A DNA stretch of 64,000 nucleotides from Populus alba (GCF_005239225.2 NC_133300.1:7221875-7285874); one strand, 5' to 3'. Counted from the first letter of the stretch, positions 34,005-46,298 are shown. Translations and numbers: made by a program. The notes: generated by a model from the letters alone, not told the origin.

Positions 34005-34810
34005 GACCATATTGTTTTCTCAATATATCATAAATCAAAGCTTCGGAGGACCACAACCGTAACTCATCAATCAACGGTCGAAGACAAACATCAATATTCC
34101 GACCCGGACTGCTCGGACCGGGTATGACAGTAGATAAAAACATGAGCTTCAACCTCATACACATCACCGATGGCAAGCGATAAACCATGAGTATGACTGG
34201 CCAACAAGAATAAGGAGCAGCAAATAACCCGAATGGGTTGAATCTGTCTATACAACCAAAGATGCATGTTTCTTGATTCAGCAGAAAAGTGAGAATGCAC
34301 GCTGTTAAAGTGTTTCCATGCTTCGCCATCAAAAGGATGCACCATCACTCCATCAACCACATCATGTGATTGGTGCCATGTCATGTGCTCAACAATCCTT
34401 GGTAACATGAGCAACCTCTATAGTGTAGTTGTGATTGGGAAGTATCTATGTTTTTTATATGCCACAAAAAACTTTCCCCTACCAATTTTGGGTTTGTAAC
34501 GGGAATGCCCACATGTCATACACTCGGTCAGCTTAGCATTTTCAAGGTAGTATAGCATGCAGAAGTTAGGGCACATGTTAATTTCCTAGTATCCTAAACC
34601 GAGGGGTTTCATCATGGACTTTGCAGCATAGAAGTTCTCTTTCAGCCTATGTTCCCTTCAGGTAAAATGCTTCTCACCCATTCGATAATTTTGTCAATAC
34701 CTGCCTCACTCAACCCGTGATCTGACTTGATGGTGAACACCTATGCTACGACTGATAATTTACTATGATTCGTGCAGCAATCTCATGATAATGGTTCGTT
34801 AGAATCTTTC
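34005..34810 (-). pseudogene. TNP2-like transposase fragment
   Basis: Two overlapping frames give MTWHQSHDVVDGVMVHPF, then FNPFGLFAAPYSCWPVILMV and IPGPSSPGRNIDVCLRPLID. A frame change joins them near 34255. 34500-34800 holds the preceding linker region. It stops where the solo LTR starts. Confidence 0.82.
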
Positions 34811-35829
34811 AATATGTCGCATGTCACCTGTGCAACATTGGCTTAGCAATTTTTTTGTTATGTTTGCTTGATTGGGAGTCACCACCTAGTATTTAATTAA
34901 GGGTTACTAGGAAACCCGAATGTACTGATCTTGTCAGAGATTCATGGGTAAGGGACTGGTTGTAGTTAGGGAAGGTATTATCACCCCTAACGCACCCTAC
35001 CTGAGATAAGCTGCTTCGTGGCTTTGATGTGTTAAAGAAGTTTTAAAAATTTTATGTTTTCATCGGATATTAGAAATACGACTTATGTGTAAGTTCATAA
35101 TTCTTAACCGTGAGCAAATCAAAATATTAAATTTTTCTTTATTCTTGTAATTTTATCATAAAAAAAAAAGCATTCATAAACAAAATACAAACCACACATT
35201 CACTTTCACTATACTTTTCTTTTTTGTTACATCGACACTACAAATTATAAAAAATCAAAACTAAACAAAAAAAAAACATTAAACAATTTTAAAATTACAA
35301 AAATAGCCCAAAGCAATCTGAAATTACAGGGAAGGCCTTCTGCAGGCCGGAACAGTATTAAGGAAGGTTTCCAGGTGTGGGAACAATGGCGGCGTGTCTT
35401 TCCCACGCGCCACCGTTGTTGGTGGCGCATAGGCGCAGTAAAATCCAGGTAGTAGGGGGGATGTGGAGCGCCTTCTTCTCCTCTTCCTTTCCTCACCGGC
35501 GATGACACCCATCGTCACCTACACAAGAAGAAAAACACACAAGCCAGTCAATTTAAATCCTTATTTAGATCTGTTTCATTTCTATTTTCTCTCAGTTTGC
35601 CATTTTCTCCTTCTTTTTTAGATGGTAGGTTTGTTCTCGGTCTTCTCCTTCTTCAGATCTGGTGGCTGTCATCCGTGGCAGCTGAAGTTGCAGTGGAGAT
35701 GGGCATGGCTGTCCGGTTGGTGAGGTTGGTTGAAGGATATGAAGAGGTTGCTGGCTACTGTTTGGCTGCCACTGGGTTCTACGGTGGTAGGAGCCTGTGA
35801 AAGGGGACTCCTGCTAGGAAGGTGAGGAC

Positions 35830-38800
35830 CACTACAAAATTTAACAGTTTTACCAACGGAATTTTTTCGTCGGTGTAAGACACATATTTCATCGGTAATT
35901 AATTTACCGACGGAAATTCTCCATTCGTGAATCTTCCGTCGGTAATTTTTTGTCCGTCAGTAAATTCGTTGGTAATAAAAAAAATATTATTACCGACGGA
36001 TTTCCTGACGAAACAAACACGTCAGTAATAATATTTTTTTATTACTGATAGATATACCGACGAATTATTTCCGTTGGTAAATTCATTGGTAAATATTTAA
36101 AAAACATTTTTAAAAAAATTCATTTTATAAAATTATAAAATAATTAAATTAACATAAATCAACATTGTATAATATATACTCAAAATGCTTGGAAAAAAGA
36201 ATAAGAAAATCAACTCAAACGAATTTGCAACAAATAAATAAAGCAAAAAAATTAATTCACCTAAAAAAATTCATATGAAAAAAATGATGTTGCAATTGCT
36301 AAAACTTTAAAAATCCTATAAATAAATCAACTAAAAATTGATCTCATATGAAAAAAAAAATCTCACAACAACATTTATACAATTATTAAGAATAAAAACA
36401 ATTAAAAATAAAATAAAATATAGTGAAAAAAATCATGAAAAAAGCAAAAAAAAAAACAAAAGAAAAATCTTACCTTAATGTACTTGCAAGTGAAGCAAGG
36501 AGAGAGAGAAAATTTCGTAAAGCATATTAATTAAAAAAAAAAAACTAAGAGGATAAAAGAAGAAAGAAGAAGAAGACATACCCGAGCATGGAGGAAAAGA
36601 GAAGGAGATGAGGAGAGAAAAGAAGAGAATGAAATAGATATTGATGTTTTTTTACATATAGTGAAGAAGAAGAAGAAGAAGTAGAAGTAGAAGAAAAGAA
36701 GAAATGAGTTTGTCTCTTGTGAAATAAGCGGATTCAAGTTTTTTATTGGGGCACGTTAGCGACAGATTTACCGACGGATAATTGAATATTAATATTTTTT
36801 AATAATTCCATCGGTAATATTTAATTTAAATTTTTAATTTCGTAAAATTTTTTCAGAAATCGCCAAAAATTACCGACGATTTTTCAATCCGTCGGTAATT
36901 CCATTTGTAATATTTAAATGAAAATTTTAAATCAATTGGATTTTTTCAGAAAATCGCCAAATAACACCGATGAATTTTCAATATGTTGGTGATTTTGTCT
37001 GTAAAGAACAACAAATAACAATGCAATTGAAAAGTGAACAGTTATGGAGCTCTCTATAAATACCGATGGAAAATTCCGTTAGTAATTCCCTTTGTAATTG
37101 ACATGATGAACAGTGTTCACAGTTTACCAATGGATTTACTGACGGAATTTAGTTCGTCGGTAAAAATGACACGTCATCATTTTTTGTTTGCTTTGTTTTA
37201 ATATTTTTTTCCCACTGTAATTCCCTTGGTATTGTTGCTACCCAATTTTTGACCCATGTTTTTTATATATTTTCAAAAAATCCAAAAATAGAGAAAAACA
37301 AAGAAAATCCAAAAAATATGTTTTTTAATATATTTTCGTCATTTTAGCATTTTCAACGTCGTCTAAAAAGAATTTAATTTTTCAAAGGATTTTCAAACGC
37401 GTTCGACTTTTCACGCGTCGTTTTTAAAATCATTGATTTTCCTCATCGAGTCGACGTTGATATTGCTCGTTTTCAAAAAATACAAAAAAAACAAGAAAAA
37501 TCAAATTTTACAAAAAAAGAAAGTTAAGGGACCAATTTTGAAAACTTGGCAATATTTTTTGCCTATAAATACTGGTTTCCAACACTTACAATAAGGGGGG
37601 CATTTTTGACACATTCAGAAAAAAACACAAAAAACCCTAACCTAAACCCCATTCCTTCTCCCCACTCAAAAAAAACCAGCCGGCGGCGCCTCCCCTACTG
37701 GTTTTGAATTTTTGTTCCCCGGGGTCCTTGGATTTTCCTCTCGCAGAACCAGAGAGCCAAGGACCCCCACCATTTCTCATCCCCATCTCGGCTGTTTCTC
37801 CTTTTCTTCTCCTTCGGCGACTCATCCTTCAAAAACCAGCCGCCGGCCTCCACGTTGATTTTTTTTTCCCCCAAACAGACCTTCTCAGCCGCCCCCTCCC
37901 CTGGTTGGTTTTAATTTTTTCTCCCTAGGCCTCTTCTGTTGAAGCCAAGACAGCCTCCCACCTTTTGATTTTTTTTTTCCTCCTGCAACCGGCCAAACAG
38001 CAGCCCACAGCCGGTTTGAATTTCTTCTTCCCCTCAGCAGCAAAGCAACCACTCCTTCTCCAGCCGAAACCAGAGAAACAAAGCCACCCCTGGCCTTTGA
38101 TTTTTTTTCTCAGCCGGCAACAAACCGACAGTCCCCTCTCTTTCAACACTGAACCAACCCCTTCCACCTCTGCCTCTCCACCGGCATCACTGCAGCTCTT
38201 TCTTCGTCTCAGCCCCGGCCAAGACCCCCTTCGGGCCAACCCATCCCAGCAACTGCTTCTCCCCGCAGACCCGCGATCATCAACGCCTCCACAGACTCGA
38301 TCCCCTCAGCAGTAGCGCCGCCCACACTCCCTCGGCCGGCTACCAACAGCAACAGAGAAGCAGCTCCACAGAGCCGCCCCCTTGCATAGATCGGCCACCA
38401 GCAGCAGCACAGCCGCCACCTCTCCTAGCTTCTCCACCCGACGAACGAAGCCGGCCACTGCCGGATCTACAACTTAACAGCTCCCTCCCATAACAGAGAA
38501 GGGACGAGGCAGAGGAGAAGCCGACCGAAGAAGAAGAAGGAGCAGATCGGAGAAGGAGAAAACAAAATAAAATCAACTGTGTTGTGCATTTTTTTTCTGT
38601 AATTGCAGGTAACGGTGGTCCTCACCGCCGGCCAGGAAAGGAAGAGGGGAAGAAGGCGACCCAGACCACCTGCTGTTGGATTTTTCTGGTGGCGGCGGCG
38701 CGTGAGGACCACGCGCCGACACTGTTCCAGCGCTAGAAACCCTGCTGAAAACTGTTCCGGCAATTCCAGAAGTCCGTTTGCCACTGTTCTGAATAGTTTT

Positions 38801-39434
38801 AGATTGTTTTGTAATTTTCAATGTAATATTTGTTTGATTTTGAGTTTTCTTTATAATGTGTAATTTGTGTAAATGTGGATGTAAAGAAAAGAAAAGAAAA
38901 GAAAAGAAAGAAAAGAAAAAAAAAAAAAAAAAGTTGTGTGTGTTTGTATTTTTTTTTTTATGTTATTGAATTATAAAAGTAAAAAAGGACAAAAATAATT
39001 ATTTGTTAATTTAAATATGGTTAAATATCTTAAGGACAAATAAAATCAAGTTGTATTTTCCATGAAAGTGAGAACATGTTTCTACACATATTCAGGGATT
39101 TAATAGCTGATTTATTCAAGCCTTAGAATTTAATTAATATTTTAAATTTTCAAATCACATCAGAACACGAAGCAGCTTACCTCAGGTAGGGTGTGTTAGG
39201 GGTGCTAATACCTTCCCTAACCACAACCAGTCCCTTACCCGCGATCTCTGACAAGACCAGTACATCAGGTTTCCTAGTAGCCCTCAATGAATTACTAGGT
39301 GGCGACTCCCACGAACGAATTCAAAGCAAACACAAAAAACGATGAAAAATCGCCAGCCGATGTCACGCGCCTGATGGATTTTTTTTGGGGTGCGACAGGT
39401 ATTTCCGTTTATATTTATCAAGTTTCTGGTAGTG
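35830..39434. mobile_element. Small non-autonomous CACTA element
   Basis: The left end is CACTACAAAATTTAAC at 35830 and the right end ...GTTTCTGGTAGTG at 39434. Both are flanked by GAC (35827-35829 and 39435-39437). The subterminal parts are packed with TACCGACGGA/TCCGTCGGTA words (35850-36110, 36760-37150). Without the solo LTR nested in it, it would be about 1.4 kb. No transposase is encoded. Confidence 0.88.
37233..39397 (+). mobile_element. Solo LTR (Tat/Ogre type) nested in the CACTA element
   Basis: GGTAT at 37228-37232 and 39398-39402 flanks it. It starts TGTTGCTACCCAATTTTTGA and ends GGGGTGCGACA. A TATA box CTATAAATA is at about 37563-37571. The C-rich leader (37640-38470) yields open frames that are not genes. 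The conserved block with TGGCGACTCC is at about 39170-39310, 87 bp from the end. Confidence 0.88.
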
Positions 39435-39879
39435 GACGGCGTCTCCCAAGCTAGTGGTGGAGGGGATTAGTTGCTGACTGCATTGTTGTGGCTATTGTTT
39501 TGACCTCTAATGCTAGAGGTCGAATGGAGGGGGGACCTGCATTGTGTGGCTGGCTGCTATGTGGGTTGTCGGGTGGAAGGTTGAAGATGGGGAACGGTGA
39601 TGGCTAGCTTGGCAAAGGGAGAGGGTGAAGTGGAAATGAAGGGGAAGATGATCGGGTTTGGCCGAGGGAAGATGACCAGGTGGGTTGTCGGCTCTGGCTT
39701 GCTTTGGTAGAGAAGACCAGAGGAAAAGGGAGGTGAGATGGCTCGAGGAGACGAAGATAAAAAATGACCAGAGGAGGGGGCACCGCTCCTTTGGTTTTCT
39801 CTAGTTTTAGAAGGAAAAATGGCTAGAAGGGGGGAAGATGGCCGGGGAAGAGGAAGATAAAAATTACCAGAGGGGGGCG

Positions 39880-39921
<42 letters not shown>

Positions 39922-40244
39922 TATATTAGTCTCTCAAAATTGCCCCCCCTCTCTTTTTTTTTTGTGTTAAAGACCAGTATTTATAGATAAAAATATTGTT
40001 AGGTTTCCAAACTTGGTTCCTCGACCTTTTTTTTTAAAATTTTGATTTTTTCTTATTTTTTAGATTTTTCTTATCAACATCGCCTCAAATGAGGAAAATC
40101 GGTGATTTTAAAATATAACGCGTTAAAATTCGAACTCATTCCAAAGAAAAACGTATTTTTTGGATTTTCATTGTTTTTCTCTATTTTTTTATTTTTCTAA
40201 AAATTTATCAAAACATGGGTCAAAAATTGGATAGCAACACAATA

Positions 40245-40690
40245 AATCAAAAAACCTAGCTGCATTTGCATTAGGTTCTTCTTCTACGATTGGACATTGA
40301 CTGACATTACCTTGATTCATTCTCATTGCATCCATAACCATATTCCAGTAAGAATTATTGTTGTTATTTGCAACTCTATACACATTGCTAGCACTAGAAG
40401 TTGACTCAACCACCCTTTCTCTCATGCTCTTATTACAAACAAATAGTTCTCTGTGTGCATACCAATATAGATAATTCTCCATAAACCCTTTATGTAGAAG
40501 ATGCATCATTACAACATCTAGATGTAGATACCTTTTATTTTGACACTTCCTTCATGCACACTTAATACCACCTCTAGTAAAATTTCTAGGAATAAATATT
40601 GTGAAATTAATAAAACCCTGAACCCCGTTGCAATAATCCATCATTTGCAATCCTTGGGGTGAATCTCGATACATCCATGAACGATCATCC
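40245..40690 (-). pseudogene. Transposase-associated domain of a CACTA transposase
   Basis: Minus-strand reading gives MYRDSPQGLQMMDYCNG-type text at 40690-40620, a decayed Cys-rich motif near 40560, MMHLLHKGFMENYLYWYAHR and SQCPIVEEEPNANAARFFDL. It connects across the solo LTR to the linker at 34800. Confidence 0.78.
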
Positions 40691-41714
40691 ATGATTTCTA
40701 TCGAACCACTATAAAATTATGATGACAACATGTATTAATTAACTATGTTAGGTAAATAAATTTGCAAAAATATTGGTTTACCTTGAAATTATCCAACAAA
40801 CTAATTACAACTTCTCATAAATATTCATTATCAATTATCAACATCCATATAAATTTATACATATAAATTTATGGAAATTACAACTCCACAATAGCATTGA
40901 TAAAAATTAAAATGGACCTGTTGAACAAGCTATTAATTATTTCATAGCAACACATGTAATTTGGTAATTCAACAAAGTTTCAACAATTTACAAACAAATA
41001 CAATTTTACAAAATCTAAAACAAACCATAACAAGTACAAAATTATACATTCATATACTACAAGTTTGTTTGAGAAATAACAATAAAACATGTACATACAC
41101 TAACAAAATACATATACTAAAAAAATAATAAAATTGACATTTATATGTTAAAATAAAAAAAGATAGATTTACTTACAAAAAATGATAAAATCCACAATAA
41201 ATCAAAACATGGATGTTGTAACCACAAAATTTAAGGAAATATGACTTGTGTTGAGAAGAGGAAGATTTTTTTTTTTGGGGGTTGTTGTTTACAGTTTGTG
41301 AGGGGCGAGTTGGGATGAGGAAGAAGAATGAGAAACAGGGGAGGAGAGGGTTGGCAGAGTGGTGATATATTCACTTTTGACAATGGATTCACCAACAGAC
41401 TACTTCTGTAGTTGATTCCCTCGGCAATTATGATGGTGAATTGATCATGTCACTGTACGGAGATCCCGATTTAAATCCCTCGGTGATTCTGTCGATAAAA
41501 TCGCCAGCAAAAACTTCAACGTCAACAAACTGCCTTTTTTTTATTATGAATATTTCATCTGTAATTTCATCAGTATATATTGACCGCAGTATTCTATCGA
41601 TATATATCGATCGAATTACGGACATAATAGTTTCTGTCGGTAATTATTACCCAATTTACCGACAGAATTATTCCATTGATAATTTCGTTGGTTTTAAGCC
41701 AACTTCTGCTAGTG

Positions 41715-42973
41715 ATTTAAGGTTGTATAAACCTTCTAAGAAGGTAGAATTAATTCATTATTACTATTTTAGAGAGAATAAACCTATAAATTTAAAGTTC
41801 ATATCTTAAACCCTTTTTCTAATAAAAAAAATTATTTTGTATTTTTTATTTGTTATTATTTTTAGCTTTCGTTTGCATTTAAAAATAAAAAAAAATAAAA
41901 AAAAAAAAAAAAAAAAAAAACCCTCTACCGAATTAAAGTAATCATAACATTCAACCAATTTGAAAGTCGGATCATTGTTCTAGATACTTCAGAATAGGAC
42001 AGTTGGTATGTAGTTGTTGACTTTCCGCCATGGAAAGCATATATATTTGGATCTTAGATTATAAGTTAAGAAATACCCTTTTGATACGATTAATCTTTCG
42101 GCAAAAGATGTTTACATGGCTGCCTCTTCTTCTATGGTGGAGAAGGAATCAACCATGATAAAGCAATATTCAAGTCACCTTTCATAGGCCTCGAATAAAG
42201 TTAACTGCATCTAGTTCCTTCGCCTTTATGAGGTGGCATGTTAAAGAAATGAATCAGGTAACAGGAAGACATACTGATAAGAATTGTAGGGATTGGACTT
42301 CTGGGTTTGAATGTGTTCATAGACAAATAGCATATTTATCTTTATACGTTTAGGATAACCAGCATGACTCTTGGCATCCTCGACAAGAAAAGTCTTTGAT
42401 TCTTAGCCTAGCATGTAAAAAATTCATAAAGTGAGTGGACTCTTCGGACCAACTTATATGACATTAATTTCTCAGAAAGGAATTCAATTTTCTAAAAAAA
42501 ACAATGGTAAGAAAGACTGGGTTTCATGAATTTTATTGCAATCTATTATTATTCTCAGGTTTCTGCTACTATTAAGAGCTCTCATAAAATCTAACAAGCT
42601 GTGCTTTTCATATTATGTGATTTTGTCTATTCACAATCTGATATATTTCATACTCCATCGGGAGTATCAAATCTTAGTAGTGATTATGCTCACACAGTTG
42701 AACATGCCAAATCACATCCAGTACTGCTTTCTTATATCCAATTATTTATAAGTTGATAATGTTCTTATACCCCAATCAGGATAATATGTCTCTGTTAATT
42801 GACAGAAATTCAATATAAGTAGACAGTTTTGTAATTAGTGTACCTAAATATAGGTGAAAAACATCCAGAATATTGATACGGTAGAGCCTCCACTTCTTTA
42901 TGCTTTCATGTCATGAAAATTCCTATTAAGGTTATCCACACGTAGCCTCCTGACTCAGAGTTATCAGAAGATA
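41715..42973. other. 5' flank of metacaspase 3; no other gene recognised
   Basis: A poly(A) run lies at about 41886-41920. Nothing between 41940 and 42900 resembles a known family. The leader of metacaspase 3 probably starts within 42850-42970. Confidence 0.4.
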
Positions 42974-44876
42974 ATGATGGATACTAGAAGCCAGTGCTAT
43001 AGATGCAGGCAATGGTTCTCAGTACCACCAAATACTGCAACAATTAAGTGCCCCAGCTGTAAGTTTGAAACTAAAACCCACTCATTTGAACGATCGAAGA
43101 GCCAAGATGGAGGTCGGATTTCCTTCAGAAGTTTCTTGGAAACAGCAAGGACTAAGTTATCTCGCTGTGGCACTGGTAGCTCAAAATCTTACGAGTCATT
43201 GAATTGTAAACCCTCCACTTTGCTTTTCTCCGAATCTTTATCTGGCTTGAGACCATGCAGGAAGCGTGCACTACTTATCGGAGTGACTTATAAGAACTCG
43301 AAGCACAAGCTGAAGGGAACTATCATTGATGTGAAGGGTTTCAGAGGTTTGTTGATGGATACTTTTACGTTCCCGAAAGAGGACATTCGTGTTCTCACAG
43401 GTATTGTAGCTGCTCTTTTTTTTTTATTTAACTTTTCTTTTTGTTCTGGTTATGATTTGTTGTGGAAATTTATATGCTTCAATAACGAAAACCAAACTTC
43501 AAATAGAGGAGGAGCCGGAGCCAGATTTTTTCCCAACAAAGAAGAATATACAGAATTCCTTCAAATGGCTCGTGGAGGACTGCATGGCTGGTGATTCCTT
43601 GGTGTTCTACTTCTCCGGACACGGCATAAAACAATTTGATTTGGATGGCGATGAGAGCGATGGGTTCGATGAAACTATCTGTCCTGTTGATTTTATGGAA
43701 GCAGGCACGATCACAGATGATGAAATTAAGTCTGCCATTGTTAGGCCGCTCAAAAAGGGTGTTACGCTTAACGCAATTGTGGATGCTTGTCATAGTGGAA
43801 CTGTTCTTGATCTGCCATATGTGTATAACAGAAAAGAGTAAGTATCTAAGTTATCTTTCACAACTTTAAATGGTTAACATAATAATACCTGAGGCAAATG
43901 AGTGCCTCCATCAATATGACATAGAATTTGGAAAAAAAAATGTGGATTGAAACAGGAAAAAATGGGAAAACAGTACCCGTCTATCTGAAGAGGAGAAACA
44001 TACAGATCGTGGACTGGCAATTTCACTCGCTGCATGTGAAGATATACAAGTTGCTGCAGATACTTCTGTAAGAGATTCTTTTACCTCACGTTACTTTTGT
44101 CTTTTCTTGTTAATGGATACTGAGGTGGAATTGATCCCAGCTACTCTATTTTTCAATATCTTAGATACGATCTACATGATTATTCAACATTTTTCAGTTG
44201 AAATCCAGATTCCAGAAATTGTTTCAGTGCTCAATCCTGACATTTATGAATATGCAGTCTTGCATTGGAAAGTCATCGATAAATGGTGGTGCCATGACCA
44301 GCGTTTTGATACAAATTGTGGAGAAGAAACCTACAATAACATATGGTAAACTGCTAGACTCCATTTATGAGGACATTGAAAAGGCTAACAAAGAAGGATG
44401 TCTTCCTCGGATCATAAAAGGAATGTTAAATAACATTTTATCACAGGTCAGTAGTCTTATTTATATATATTTATCCTCCATATTGCACAAGAAATGTTTT
44501 CATGAACATGGTAAACACCGAGAAACAACATGCAAATAATAGCCTCTTTTCTTTCTATTTAAATCATAAGAGGTATTCTTTACATCGCTATCTAAAAATA
44601 AATAAATTATGCTAAATGCTCATTTCAAGAAGGTATGAATCTAGAAAGGGGATACAAATTACCTCTCCACCAACCCTTAAAATTATACTAGTTATAAATC
44701 TTTTGATTTAGCTTACCGTGTAAAAATTTCTCATACAGGTATAACATTGAAATTTATCATTTGTCATTAAAAAGATTATTTTAAAATGATATCACTATTC
44801 AATATTTGTGCAGAGGCCTCAACTTTCTGCTTCAAAGGAGTTCGACGTCAATAGCAGATTTCTTATTTTGCAATAA
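42974..44876 (+). CDS. Type I metacaspase 3 (LSD1 zinc finger + caspase-like domain), five exons
   Basis: Exons 42974-43400, 43507-43837, 43956-44067, 44258-44446 and 44814-44876 join in frame to 373 aa (or 372 from the adjacent ATG at 42977). Introns are GT/AG and in the same phases as copies 1 and 2; the second acceptor is AATAG. The zinc finger is C8/C11/C26/C29, with a linker to about 95. Catalytic His181 (YFSGHG) and Cys237 (VDACHSG) are present and the acidic motif is DGFDET. The family motif LKGCIND reads LKGTIID, with Thr116 and Ile118. The end is EFDVNSRFLILQ, two residues off the usual DVYK and one residue longer. It is the most diverged of the three, yet the frame is fully open, so it is probably under constraint. 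Confidence 0.92.
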
Positions 44877-45239
44877 TACGCCACAGATATATATATATAT
44901 ATATATATAAAGACACACATACATGTATGTATATATTTTATGGCCGAAGCCTGAAGATCATTTTGTTCAAAGCGCTCTCAGATCAAGTATAATAGAGGAT
45001 AATCATCTATTAGGTGACCTCCTGATAAAAGCTTGAAACTAAAAAATTTATTTTGTTTATAATTTTAAGTTCAAGCTATGTGATTGCTAATATAATGGTC
45101 ACTATAGATTTATTAATCATTAACTTTAAGACTTGTTAAATTAATCGAGATGTATGCAACTGGAGACTTATTAATCATTAACTTTAAGACCTGTTAAATT
45201 AATCGAAGATGTACGCAAATTCATACGCTTAATAAATAA

Positions 45240-45274
<35 letters not shown>

Positions 45275-45697
45275 CAAAGAAAAGTAGTCATGGGCGTGTT
45301 AATGGGTTTGATAATTAATTATAATATGGGATGAAGTTTACCTGTCTCCTTTGTATTTTGGTTTTTCAATCAAGCCCCTCGAGTTTGATAAATATTTCAA
45401 CGTGAGATTTCAACCCTGTTCGATTAAAAAAGGGTGTTAATACAGCTTAAACAGGATAGCTGCGTAGCTAAAGATAATTGAAACACCTATGAAGCTACAA
45501 ACAATTTGTTTTATATTTTAAAAATATTAAAAAAAAATTATTTATTTTAAATTAATATTTTTTTTGATATTTTTAGATTATTTTAATACACTGATATCAA
45601 AAATATTTTTTAATATTTTTTTAAATAAAAAAATTTATAAAAAATAACCATAATTATATTCTCAAATACTCTCTAAATATACAATGTATTAACGAAG

Positions 45698-45742
<45 letters not shown>

Positions 45743-45818
45743 GATTCCAGCTGTTAATTTCTTCAACGGATTTCAAATATAGATAACTTTAAAAACAAAT
45801 TTTATAATCTATGAGGAC

Positions 45819-45946
45819 TGTATGGGAAATGGTAAGCAGCCGAAAACATTTATCATCCATAAAAAAAATTAAACCACTTTATATAAACAGTGTTGAATAT
45901 ACGGTTGAACAAGATTATTTTCGGCTGCTTACCATTTCTCATACAT
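45819..45946. repeat. inverted repeat, 28-bp arms, 70-bp loop
   Basis: TGTATGGGAAATGGTAAGCA on the left (from 45819) is mirrored on the right up to 45946 with one mismatch; the arms meet at CAGCCGAAAA / TTTTCGGCTG. Beyond the arms GAGGAC (left) and GTCCTC (right) also pair. The structure could be a MITE remnant or a hairpin-forming sequence. Confidence 0.8.
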
Positions 45947-46260
45947 GAAAATGTCCTCGCTTACCCATCAAATTTACAGACGGTAATGATTGCGGTAATA
46001 AAAGTTATTTAAAAATATAATTACTATTATTTTTTAAAGTATTTTTTATATTAAAATAATATTTTTTATTTTTAAAATCAACACATTAAAATAATTCAAA
46101 ACATATAAAAAAAATTAATTTTTTTTTTAAAATACAAATTGGCTTAATTTTCAAACGGGCTGTAAATATCCAAAGCGTTAATTGTGTTTTTGGTTTTTTT
46201 TACTCCCAAAATTACTTTTACCCAAGAAAATCATATCGGCTGCACACTTATTAAACTACG

Positions 46261-46298
46261 CATGGCCTAGCGGGACCTAGCCGACCTGCTAGGCCATG
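46261..46298. repeat. perfect inverted repeat, 11-bp arms
   Basis: CATGGCCTAGC and GCTAGGCCATG are exact inverses with a 16-base loop. The sequence is GC-rich against AT-rich surroundings. Confidence 0.85.

Larger units (their letters stand above)
34815..40239 (-). mobile_element. Solo LTR (Tat/Ogre type) interrupted by a CACTA element
   Basis: CAATA at 34810-34814 and 40240-40244 is the target duplication. Read on the minus strand the LTR starts TGTTGCTATCCAATTTTTGA and ends ATGCGACA. Its own sequence is 34815-35829 plus 39435-40239, about 1.8 kb. It has a TATA-like CTATAAATA (about 39980-39972) and the conserved block (34870-35030). A (GT)n microsatellite is at about 39882-39914. No internal domain remains, so it is solo. 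Confidence 0.88.
34005..41714 (-). mobile_element. CACTA transposon, left-truncated, host of a four-level nest
   Basis: Minus-strand TNP2 pieces (34810-34005 and 40690-40245) are continuous once the insertion between them is removed. The right end is at 41714: the + strand reads ...CTTCTGCTAGTG, so the terminus is CACTAGCAGAAG, related to the copy at 2195. Subterminal motifs lie at 41380-41700. The left side is cut within the transposase at about 34005 next to a copia fragment. Confidence 0.85.

Noticed and set aside
35597..35800. 67-codon open frame
   Set aside because: Inside the interrupted solo LTR at 34815-40239, antisense to it.
37637..38863. Open frames with Pro/Ser-rich text
   Set aside because: They lie in the C-rich leader of the solo LTR at 37233-39397; no family match, and competing frames on both strands.
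42000..42520. Possible copia RNase H remnant upstream of metacaspase 3
   Set aside because: A few phrases looked similar in one frame, but no motif (DSDWAG, EAEY) could be read.
43479..43793. 104-codon minus-strand open frame
   Set aside because: Antisense shadow of metacaspase 3 exon 2; similar shadows at 30656-30850 and 3587-3787.
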